Assembly (NCBI GenBank): GCA_012965485.1
Contig: DTSF01000117.1
Coordinates: 3,495 to 12,835 of the forward strand
Direction: 5' to 3'
DNA from: Dehalococcoidia bacterium
GTDB taxonomy: Bacteria; Chloroflexota; Dehalococcoidia; SAR202; UBA826
Length of the DNA stretch: 9,341 bases
The notes below the pieces were generated by a model. It was not told the DNA's origin. It did not search any database and was given only the letters and a program-made list of their open reading frames with translations. The position numbers were made by a program, and so were the translations under genes. Of this stretch, positions 1-6,807 are shown one piece after another (position 1 is the first letter of the stretch; each line of letters begins with the position of its first letter).

Positions 1-177
1 CACGTTGCCGGAGGTGCAGTTACTGACGGAGCAGCACGGAGAGAACTGGCCACATAGCTCGCTGAACTTCAGACCGCCTGCGCCGCAGGTCGTCGTGAGT
101 AGTGCCGACACGTTCCCTGTCATTGTAGGACTGGCATAACGGGTGGCACAAAACCCTCGGGGGCACGTCATTGACCA
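1..177. other. GC-rich segment not homologous to NuoN; probable contig-end chimera or insertion junction
   Basis: Hand count gives 106 G+C in 177 bases (about 60%), against 33% and 43% in two 60-base lines of nuoN at 301-420. The minus frame continuing nuoN is open and encodes 59 residues with seven cysteines (for example FSELCGQFSPCCSVSNC), unlike any part of NuoN. The other two minus frames contain stops and are not hydrophobic either, so a single sequencing frameshift does not restore NuoN. On the plus strand one frame is open from base 2 to a TAA at 137-139 (45 codons, not recognised). A short inverted repeat CCTGC-GCC-GCAGG lies at 77-89. I recognise no transposase, terminal repeat or RNA gene. 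The best reading is foreign or misassembled sequence joined to nuoN. Confidence 0.55.
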
Positions 178-894
178 CGACAACCAAGCCGTTATTGGTA
201 AGGGCGCCCCCTCATAGGCATCGGGAGCCCACATATGAAACGGTACGGCAGCCAGTTTGAATGCTATTCCAGCCAGAATCAATACGAACCCGATGAGCAT
301 CCCAATTGATATGTTTTCCATCGAGTTAAGTAAAACGGCAATTTCATTAAATCTAGTGGTTCCTATCAAACCGTATGTTTGACTCAAGCCATATAGAATC
401 AAAGCCGAGGAAAAAGCCCCTAAAAGGATAAACTTGACCCCTCCTTCATTTGAAGCGGGATTATATCGATCATATGCGACTAACACATATAACCCGAAGC
501 TCAAAATTTCTAGGCTGACATAGGCTGTTAGTAACTCGCCGGACGAAGCCAACGATATTGATGCCAAGATAGTGAAAATCAAAATAGCATAGTATTCACC
601 GGGATTTGAAACATTAGAGTTCACATAATCTCGTGATATAAGTGTCACTACTATTCCTATAGCCAGAAAAAATATCCTGAAAAAACTCGCATACCCGTCG
701 ATGATCAACAATCCTTCGTACAGATCACCTTGCTGGTTCAAAAACAAGGCTATTCCAAGTATGAAAACCATCCCAATGGCGGAAACCCAATTTAACAAAT
801 ATTTTTTTTTCTCCGATAAGAAAAAATCTAATATCAAAACAAGGAACGCAAGCCCAATTAGAAGAAACTCTGGATATATCAAGTGGAAGTTCAT
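1..894 (-). CDS. nuoN: NADH-quinone oxidoreductase subunit N, incomplete (N-terminal half)
   Basis: NuoN is one of three antiporter-like proton-pumping subunits in the membrane arm of complex I. The ATG at 894-892 overlaps the nuoM stop as ATGA, so the two are probably translationally coupled. Residues 1-239 (down to base 178) are hydrophobic and family-like: E129 in AYVSLEILSFGLYVLVAY is the TM5 glutamate, K154 lies in GGVKFILLGAFSS, and K213 in FKLAAVPFHMW is the TM7 lysine, followed by APDAYEGAPLPITAWLS. The next expected block, a hydrophobic TM8 with a lysine just after this motif, is absent. The frame stays open for 59 more codons to the window edge, but these encode a cysteine-rich non-membrane sequence. 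Family members usually have about 450-510 residues, so roughly half is missing. The identity of the N-terminal half is secure; whether the gene is intact in the organism is unknown. Confidence 0.9.
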   Translation of the reverse strand, partial: MNFHLIYPEFLLIGLAFLVLILDFFLSEKKKYLLNWVSAIGMVFILGIALFLNQQGDLYEGLLIIDGYASFFRIFFLAIGIVVTLISRDYVNSNVSNPGEYYAILIFTILASISLASSGELLTAYVSLEILSFGLYVLVAYDRYNPASNEGGVKFILLGAFSSALILYGLSQTYGLIGTTRFNEIAVLLNSMENISIGMLIGFVLILAGIAFKLAAVPFHMWAPDAYEGAPLPITAWLSWSMTCPRGFCATRYASPTMTGNVSALLTTTCGAGGLKFSELCGQFSPCCSVSNCTSGNV

Positions 895-2438
895 CCCGCC
901 CCCACAATTTGAAGAAGAATCGGCTCAACACCACTTTCAATTACTTTCACAAATGGAAACGGCCAAAGGCCCACTAGCACAATAAAAATGACTAAGATAC
1001 TCGCCGCAAATTTCTCCCTTCGTGTCGAATCCAAATATTCTGGCAAAGTATCATCAGGCAGGCCAAAAAATACTTTGGATAGCAATCTCAAAATATATAC
1101 GGCTGTAATCGCAGCTCCAATCACAGCAAGGGATCCCAAAATAATGCCCCAAATCTCGTAACTTTGAAATATACCAATAAATATCAATAGTTCGGCTGCA
1201 AACCCACTAAGGCCAGGTAGACCAAGAGAAGTTAAACCCGCTAGAGTAAAGAAAATAGCTATTATTCCCATCTTCTGTGCCAGCCCGCTAAGTACTAAAG
1301 AATCCCTGGTATGTGTACGTTCGTAAATCATTCCTACTACGGCAAAAAACAAAGCGGTCATAACCCCATGGGAAAACATTTGCAACACAGCTCCGTTCAA
1401 TCCCACAAGACTCAATGTGCCTATTCCCATCAATACGTAACCCATATGACTAACTGATGAATAGCCTATGACATATTTCAGGTCCGTTTGACCCATGGCT
1501 GAAAGAGCCCCATAAATAACATTAACCGCCCCGAGTCCTATCAGTAGCGGCATCCAGATCTGAGCCCCTTCCGGCAAAAGGGTCATTCCAACTCTAATTA
1601 TTCCGAAAGCACCCAATTTCATAAGGACACCGGCATGAACCATACTTACCGCAGTAGGTGCAGCCACATGACCATCTGGTGACCATGTATGAAAGGGCCA
1701 TAAGCCGGCCAGTATTCCAAACCCAATCATAAGCATTAAGAAAAAAGCACTTTGGAATTCTGAAGAGAATTTGGCGGGAATTACTTTTTGGATTTCATCT
1801 ATATGAAAGCTCCCTGTCCCAGACTGTACGAACATAGCGATTATGGCAACCCATACTAAGACACTCCCCGCAACAAGAACTAAGGTTAGTTTCATGGCGC
1901 TGTATTCTTTGGTCCTCTCAAAAGAAGAGAACTTACTGCTACTTCCCCATTTACCAATAAGCAGGTACATCGGTAGAACCGACAATTCATAAAAGAAAAA
2001 GAAAAAGAAAAGATCATAGGCAATGAAAACGCCAAAAACCCCTGACAACAATAGAAAATATAAAATGAAGAAATCTTTATTATTTACATTAATATTCCAC
2101 GAAACCACAGTGCCGGTGAACATAACAATACCTGTCAAAAGCACCATCGTTACAGCAATACCATCTATCCCAACCGACATGGATATGGCTCTTTGAGATT
2201 CTCCCCAAGGCCCTATTAAAGATAGCCATTCATATTCATAAATAAATTGTCTACCACCTTCAGAATGATCAAATGATAAAAAGAAATAGAAAGATATAAT
2301 CAATATGGCAAAAGCAAAAATTGTAGAAATCCAACGAACAAGATTAGCTCTATGACCTGGAATGAAAAATAAGATGAAACAGCCTAAAATTGGTAAAGCA
2401 ACCAAACCTGCGGGATTGGAGAAACTGAGGAATTCCAT
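891..2438 (-). CDS. nuoM: NADH-quinone oxidoreductase subunit M
   Basis: Antiporter-like membrane subunit of complex I, 515 residues, near the family's usual length of about 500, with around 14 hydrophobic segments. I chose the ATG at 2438-2436, which shares one base with the nuoL stop (TAATG); an in-frame GTG at 2459 would add seven residues inside nuoL. E151 sits in the TM5 motif YELSVLPMYLLIGKWG after a run of six phenylalanines. PFHTWSPDGHVAAPTA follows the broken TM7, K274 in HAGVLMKLGAFG is the TM8 lysine, and E416 in GFAAELLIF is the TM12 glutamate. The position of the usual TM7 lysine (E. coli K234) is occupied by leucine (L243, in GFGILAGLWPFHTW). The 3' end overlaps nuoN by ATGA. 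The family assignment is certain; the start is slightly uncertain. Confidence 0.96.
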   Translation of the reverse strand: MEFLSFSNPAGLVALPILGCFILFFIPGHRANLVRWISTIFAFAILIISFYFFLSFDHSEGGRQFIYEYEWLSLIGPWGESQRAISMSVGIDGIAVTMVLLTGIVMFTGTVVSWNINVNNKDFFILYFLLLSGVFGVFIAYDLFFFFFFYELSVLPMYLLIGKWGSSSKFSSFERTKEYSAMKLTLVLVAGSVLVWVAIIAMFVQSGTGSFHIDEIQKVIPAKFSSEFQSAFFLMLMIGFGILAGLWPFHTWSPDGHVAAPTAVSMVHAGVLMKLGAFGIIRVGMTLLPEGAQIWMPLLIGLGAVNVIYGALSAMGQTDLKYVIGYSSVSHMGYVLMGIGTLSLVGLNGAVLQMFSHGVMTALFFAVVGMIYERTHTRDSLVLSGLAQKMGIIAIFFTLAGLTSLGLPGLSGFAAELLIFIGIFQSYEIWGIILGSLAVIGAAITAVYILRLLSKVFFGLPDDTLPEYLDSTRREKFAASILVIFIVLVGLWPFPFVKVIESGVEPILLQIVGAG

Positions 2439-4312
2439 TAATTGCTGACCAATATCCACATAACCGCCATGAAGAATATACCTATCCCCATAGCAGCGCC
2501 GTAATTGTACAACTTACCCGTTTGAATTAGCCTCACTTTAAAGGCAGAAAGCAATACGGACATTCCCATGCCATCAACTCCAGTGTCGTTAACGACAACT
2601 CGGTCGAATATAGAAACAAATCGGGCCGCTGACAACACTATTTTATCTATTATCCATTGATAAAGTTCATCTATATAGAATTTAGATACGGTCAACTTGT
2701 ATAAATAGCCGAACCTTAAAGCTATCAAATGATGCGAAATTTTGGGATATCCATAACACATATAGCCAATTACTAGGCCAGCCAAAGCTATCAAAAGGGA
2801 AAGGGGGGTTATCCAAGGCGAGAGATGAAAATGATGCTTCGAATCGATGAAATTACCCAATCCTTCAAAATCTCCGAATGGTAATGGAAGAGCCAATATG
2901 CCCAATACTGTTCCGAAAATAGCCAATATTACAAGAGGATAAGTCATCACTCGAGGAGATTCATGGGAACTTTTCGCCCCTTCACTTCGATGTTCTCCTA
3001 TAAAAATCACACAAAATAAACGAATCATGTACAGCGAGCTGAGAAAAACGCCGACGAGAGTAATAAAGAGAAATATGGGCCCAAGCCCCTCATATATTGA
3101 GAGCAGCATTTCATCCTTACTAAAGAATCCACTCAGGGGAACAATTCCTGCTAGGGACAAACACCCAACTAAGAAGGTGATTCCGGTTACAGACATATTT
3201 CGTCTCAACCCTCCCATCTTCCAACAGTCAGACTCACCATTCATCCCATGCATCACACTTCCTGCTCCCAAGAATAGAAGTGCTTTAGAAAAGCCATGCA
3301 CCAACAAATGAAACATAGCAGCAGCCAGTCCGCCGGAACCTAAAGTTAGAATCATCAGCCCCAGATGGCTTATGGTCGAGTATGCCAAAATTTTTTTTAT
3401 GTCGGTCATTACCAAAGCGATTATTCCTGCAAACAAAAAAGTAAATAGCCCCACTATTGCAACAAGAGTCAAAAAACCCGGGACCATCTGCAATAACGGC
3501 AGCATCCGAGCGATCAAATAGACGCCTGCAACCACCATAGTAGCCGCATGTATAAGGGCTGAGACTGGAGTTGGCCCTTCCATGGCATCAGGCAACCAGA
3601 CATGAAAAGGAAATTGAGCTGATTTCCCCATTGCTCCTAGAAACAGCAGAAGGGAAGACCACATCAAAGTAGATTCTGCTATAGCCCCTTCTTGGGCTGC
3701 ATGAATTATGGATGGTATGTGAAAAGTACCGGTGGCTTTAAACAACAATATAATGCCAATTAGTAAGCCAACATCTCCCAACCTTGTGGTTATAAAAGCC
3801 TTCTTTGCAGCTTCTGATGCAGCTTTCTTCTCAAACCAAAACCCGATCAGCAAATATGATCCCAATCCCACCAACTCCCAACAAAAATATAGGAAAAGCA
3901 AATTGTCGGCTAGAACCAATGCCAACATAGCTCCTGCAAACAAGGCGTGGACGGCAAAATACCATGAAATTCTAGGATCGCCTGACATGTACCCCACTGA
4001 ATATATCTGGACAAGCAAAGATATGAACGTTACCAACCCCAACATAAGTATAGAAATTTCATCGATTGAGAATCCCCAAGTTATAGACAAGTTGTCAATG
4101 ACAATCCAGTCGATGCTTACACTTGATGGATTAAACCCTGTAGAGATGAAATCAACGAATATCAAACAGAAAAAAATAAACCCTGATAGAGCGGCTGCTA
4201 TGGGTAAAAAGATTCCTTTATAAGGAAGATTTTTACCAAACAAACTGGTTATGCAAAAAGCAATAACTGCCAAACCAGGTATTATCCATGCATATTCAGC
4301 ACTCAAGATCAT
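2438..4312 (-). CDS. nuoL: NADH-quinone oxidoreductase subunit L
   Basis: The most distal antiporter-like pump subunit of complex I, 624 residues, a full-length match to the family (about 600-650). All expected pump residues are present: E146 in FCWELVGLGSYLLIGFW (TM5), K230 in GAMGKSAQFPFHVWLPDAME (TM7), the IHAATMV helix near 254-260, and K399 in SGFFSKDE (TM12). After about residue 535 the protein has the NuoL-specific tail, with FYIDELYQ, DTGVDGMG and IQTGKLYNYG, corresponding to the long amphipathic lateral helix that runs along NuoM and NuoN. It starts at ATG 4312, ten bases after the nuoK stop, with an AGGA ribosome site inside the nuoK end. It ends with TAATG shared with nuoM. Nothing is missing or rearranged. 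Confidence 0.98.
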   Translation of the reverse strand: MILSAEYAWIIPGLAVIAFCITSLFGKNLPYKGIFLPIAAALSGFIFFCLIFVDFISTGFNPSSVSIDWIVIDNLSITWGFSIDEISILMLGLVTFISLLVQIYSVGYMSGDPRISWYFAVHALFAGAMLALVLADNLLFLYFCWELVGLGSYLLIGFWFEKKAASEAAKKAFITTRLGDVGLLIGIILLFKATGTFHIPSIIHAAQEGAIAESTLMWSSLLLFLGAMGKSAQFPFHVWLPDAMEGPTPVSALIHAATMVVAGVYLIARMLPLLQMVPGFLTLVAIVGLFTFLFAGIIALVMTDIKKILAYSTISHLGLMILTLGSGGLAAAMFHLLVHGFSKALLFLGAGSVMHGMNGESDCWKMGGLRRNMSVTGITFLVGCLSLAGIVPLSGFFSKDEMLLSIYEGLGPIFLFITLVGVFLSSLYMIRLFCVIFIGEHRSEGAKSSHESPRVMTYPLVILAIFGTVLGILALPLPFGDFEGLGNFIDSKHHFHLSPWITPLSLLIALAGLVIGYMCYGYPKISHHLIALRFGYLYKLTVSKFYIDELYQWIIDKIVLSAARFVSIFDRVVVNDTGVDGMGMSVLLSAFKVRLIQTGKLYNYGAAMGIGIFFMAVMWILVSN

Positions 4313-4320
4313 AGTTCAGA

Positions 4321-4324
4321 TCCT
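4321..4324 (-). promoter_or_regulatory. Ribosome binding site for nuoL
   Basis: On the minus strand AGGA lies eight bases before the nuoL ATG and overlaps the nuoK stop codon (TAG, 4325-4323). It supports the start at 4312, which is one of only two starts in the operon that do not overlap or abut the preceding gene. Confidence 0.6.
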
Positions 4325-4637
4325 AGCCCTTTAAGATATCCAATTCGTCAACATTAACGTTGTTTTTATTCCTATAGAGCCTCAAAATAATAGCCATAGC
4401 CAAAGCCAGTTCTGCCGCTGCTATGGTGATGATAAATATTACTAGGACTTGCCCTAAACTTCTGTGAGCTGATCCAAAACTTGAAAAGGCCGCATAGCCA
4501 ATTAAATTAATGTTGACCGCATTAAGCATCAACTCGATTGACATTAATAGGAGAACTGCACTTCTCCTAGCCAATACCCCATAAATTCCTATACAAAATA
4601 GGATCGCGGCTAATAACTGAAAATAGATTAGTTCCAT
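4323..4637 (-). CDS. nuoK: NADH-quinone oxidoreductase subunit K
   Basis: Small three-helix membrane subunit (104 residues; the family is about 100) that links NuoJ/NuoA to the antiporter subunits and carries buried carboxylates for proton transfer. The two conserved glutamates are visible: E35 in SIELMLNAVN (TM2) and E76 in AAAELALAMAI (TM3). The ARRSAVLLLM turn at 23-32 is also typical. The ATG at 4637 shares its A with the nuoJ stop (TGATG). A GTG at 4640, one codon earlier, is equally possible and lies at better spacing (seven bases) from GAGG at 4651-4648. The C-terminus ends in a charged tail, VDELDILKG. Confidence 0.97.
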   Translation of the reverse strand: MELIYFQLLAAILFCIGIYGVLARRSAVLLLMSIELMLNAVNINLIGYAAFSSFGSAHRSLGQVLVIFIITIAAAELALAMAIILRLYRNKNNVNVDELDILKG

Positions 4638-5128
4638 CACTTATCTTCCTCATTATCCCTACGAACCATAACTACTGTTCCTATAAGAGCAATTAGCAGT
4701 ACTAAAGATACAAGTTCAAATGGTATGGCCCAATCTGAAAACAAAGTCAGACCTAATTCAGTTATATCGGTACTTCCCATTGTAGTGGTGATGCTGTCTT
4801 CGACCAAAATGGAAATCGCCAGTAAGCCGAGCAGGCACATTGCTACTATCAGAGCTATTGGCCACTGCTTGTTTGTTGTCAAAAATTCGAAATCTTGAAT
4901 CCTGGTTAACATGAGTGAGAATAGAATCACGATTACAACAGCTCCTCCGTATATCAGAAGCTGCACTAATGCCAAAAACTCCGCAAGCCCTACTAGAAAT
5001 ATACCAGCAGTTCCTATCATGGCGATCAGCAACGATAGGGCAGCATAAACAATATTTCGTGCAGCCACAACTCCGATACCACCTGAAATAACCAAAATAG
5101 CTGCAATCGTAAAAAACACTACTGACAT
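4637..5128 (-). CDS. nuoJ: NADH-quinone oxidoreductase subunit J
   Basis: Membrane subunit of the complex I heel, 163 residues with about five hydrophobic segments, matching the short NuoJ form. The signature TM3 region is clear: E50 begins EFLALVQLLIYGGAVVIVIL, with Y60 at the tyrosine-glycine stretch that forms the flexible helix thought to couple quinone reduction to proton transfer. The C-terminus is a short charged tail, VRRDNEEDK. The ATG at 5128 shares one base with the nuoI stop (TAATG), and an AAGGA nine bases upstream lies within nuoI. The stop shares one base with the nuoK ATG (TGATG). Confidence 0.97.
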   Translation of the reverse strand: MSVVFFTIAAILVISGGIGVVAARNIVYAALSLLIAMIGTAGIFLVGLAEFLALVQLLIYGGAVVIVILFSLMLTRIQDFEFLTTNKQWPIALIVAMCLLGLLAISILVEDSITTTMGSTDITELGLTLFSDWAIPFELVSLVLLIALIGTVVMVRRDNEEDK

Positions 5129-5667
5129 TAAGAGGAATCCTTGGGTTGCTTTGGAGGTACTGGTATCCCACTATTTTTTTGTGGTTGCTTTGGGGTCCAC
5201 CCAATTTTGTTTTGATAAGCAACACCCATATCTAATAATTCATTCAAATTAACTCTGTTCGCATTTCTTTGATATTTGCTCAATTCATACTCGTGGGACA
5301 TTTCAATCGCATCAAGGTTGCACACATCAACACAGATGCCACACAAAATACACCGTCCTAAATTTATTTCAAAACTTTCTATGATTTTTCGACGCCTACT
5401 CAGGCCTTTTTCATGCTTGGGATTATCTTTCATTTGAGCAGACATACACTGGGTAGGACATTCTCGAACACATACCATGCAACCAGTGCAGTATGGTTCC
5501 TCGACATCATAATCCCAAGTTAATGCCGGAAACCCCATGTATCTGTTCGAAAGGGCCAGGCGTTTTTCAACCGCAGGGTACTCAGCAGTCACTGGGTGCC
5601 TTAGGGTAGACCTTATAGTGACCATAAGGCCCTTTATAAAACCAACCACTGGGTTATGTATTTTCAT
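5128..5667 (-). CDS. nuoI: NADH-quinone oxidoreductase subunit I (2x[4Fe-4S] ferredoxin-like)
   Basis: Peripheral-arm subunit carrying clusters N6a and N6b, which pass electrons to N2 in NuoB. It has 179 residues. The two ferredoxin motifs are intact: C60, C63, C66, C70 in YCTGCMVCVRECP and C106, C109, C112, C116 in CILCGICVDVCNLDAIE. As in the family, C70 and C116 are expected to ligate the opposite cluster. The N-terminal stretch (about 1-30) is amphipathic and probably lies against the membrane. The last ~20 residues (159-179) are rich in proline, glutamine and lysine and probably disordered. The ATG directly abuts the nuoH TAG, with GAGG five bases upstream. The stop overlaps nuoJ by one base. 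Confidence 0.97.
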   Translation of the reverse strand: MKIHNPVVGFIKGLMVTIRSTLRHPVTAEYPAVEKRLALSNRYMGFPALTWDYDVEEPYCTGCMVCVRECPTQCMSAQMKDNPKHEKGLSRRRKIIESFEINLGRCILCGICVDVCNLDAIEMSHEYELSKYQRNANRVNLNELLDMGVAYQNKIGWTPKQPQKNSGIPVPPKQPKDSS

Positions 5668-6807
5668 CTATACCTCAGTCCTATTTGAAAGCTGTGCTCT
5701 TATATCACTAGTTTTTATAATCTTCACAGTATTTTGTTTATTCCCAGCTAGAGATCCTCTCCTTATAAAATAAAAAGTTGCACCTATGACACCAAAAGAT
5801 ACAACTGTAATAACCCAGTCTGGCAAAGCATAGTAAAGTACCGAGGCGGTAAGGAACATGTTAATAAAGGATGCCGGAACTAGTATCTTCCATCCAAACG
5901 ACATCAGTTGATCGATCCTCAATCTTGGATATGTGCCACGAATCCAAAATATGACCCAGATCACAAGGGCAGTTTTTATTAGAAACCAGCTGAGTGAAGC
6001 CACAGTATGAACAGTTCCGCTGAAAGGTAATGTAGGAGATTGCCAGCCTCCGAGAAATAACAGTACCGTCAGAACTGCGATAGTAAACGTGTTCATATAT
6101 TCGGCAAGATAAAAGACTGACCAATGGGCTCCACTGTATTCCACAAATGGACCACCCACTATCTCAGATTCTGCATTATGAATATCGAAAGGGGTCCTTC
6201 CCAATTCAGCTAATCCCGCTGTAAAAAAAATAAATAACCCCAACGGTTGTTTAATGGCAAAAGGCCATCTGGCCTGTTCATCAACTATTTCCTTCAGATT
6301 AAACGACTGGGCTAAAATTCCTATGGACAAAATAGCCATTATGAAGGGTATCTCATAGCTTATAAGCTGACCCGCTGCCCTCAACCCTCCTATCATTGCC
6401 CATTTATTGGCTGAACCCCATCCAGCCATTAGCATTCCCATAACAGACAATACTGAAATAGCAGTTATATAAAACAGACCCATATCCATGTTTGCGAATA
6501 CAACTTCCTTCGCCAATGGAATTGTCACCCAAATTAAAAACCCTGGAAGAAACACAGCAAGGGGTGCAACCCAAAAAATTCCCTTATTGGCGGATGCCGG
6601 TAGGATATCTTCTTTGGTGAGCAATTTTAAAGCGTCAGCAAATGGCTGAAGAATTCCTTTAAACCCCACCCTGTTAGGGCCTTTTCTTTGCTGTATCCGG
6701 GCTAATGCCTTTCGTTCAGCCAAAGTCAGAATAAGAACCACAATAAAAATAAAAGCAAGTAGTAAAGATGCTTTCAAAAACAAGCCTATGATTTCAGGCA
6801 AATTCAT
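5668..6807 (-). CDS. nuoH: NADH-quinone oxidoreductase subunit H
   Basis: Membrane subunit that forms the quinone chamber with NuoB and NuoD, with about eight hydrophobic helices. Landmarks in order: AERKALARIQQRKGPNRVG (30-48), GLRAAGQLISYEIP (141-154), the acidic cytoplasmic loop with AELGRTPFD (200-208), AESE (212-215) and EYSG (223-226), and WIRGTYPRLRIDQLMSFGWK (288-307). At 379 residues it is longer than the common 320-350, mostly because of about 30 charged residues after the last helix (350-379). The acidic loop differs from the usual PEAE form: N211 stands where the first glutamate is normally found. The ATG at 6807 overlaps the nuoD stop (ATGA), with GAGG seven bases upstream. The stop abuts nuoI. 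Confidence 0.97.
   Translation of the reverse strand: MNLPEIIGLFLKASLLLAFIFIVVLILTLAERKALARIQQRKGPNRVGFKGILQPFADALKLLTKEDILPASANKGIFWVAPLAVFLPGFLIWVTIPLAKEVVFANMDMGLFYITAISVLSVMGMLMAGWGSANKWAMIGGLRAAGQLISYEIPFIMAILSIGILAQSFNLKEIVDEQARWPFAIKQPLGLFIFFTAGLAELGRTPFDIHNAESEIVGGPFVEYSGAHWSVFYLAEYMNTFTIAVLTVLLFLGGWQSPTLPFSGTVHTVASLSWFLIKTALVIWVIFWIRGTYPRLRIDQLMSFGWKILVPASFINMFLTASVLYYALPDWVITVVSFGVIGATFYFIRRGSLAGNKQNTVKIIKTSDIRAQLSNRTEV

Noticed and set aside
77..89. Inverted repeat CCTGC-GCC-GCAGG as a possible terminator or attachment site
   Set aside because: A five-base stem without a T run or a second copy is expected by chance in GC-rich DNA, and the segment may be misassembled.
2..139. Plus-strand open frame of 45 codons at the left edge as the end of a foreign gene
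   Set aside because: It is too short and unrecognised, and the surrounding segment is of doubtful origin, so it is mentioned only as part of the edge anomaly.
701..985. Plus-strand 94-codon frame across the nuoM/nuoN junction
   Set aside because: It is antisense to two conserved genes and the translation shows no recognisable protein.
2438..2459. GTG start for nuoM at 2459
   Set aside because: It would lengthen the overlap with nuoL to 22 bases for seven extra residues. The ATG at 2438 gives the TAATG coupling seen at nuoI-nuoJ.
3732..4223. Plus-strand open frame of 163 codons opposite nuoL
   Set aside because: It is a low-complexity, asparagine/proline/serine-rich translation of the antisense of a strongly conserved gene, with no family resemblance. 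It is open only because of nuoL codon composition.
4758..5225. Minus-strand frame overlapping nuoI and nuoJ
   Set aside because: It is a shifted-frame shadow of nuoJ; the nuoJ frame carries the family motifs.
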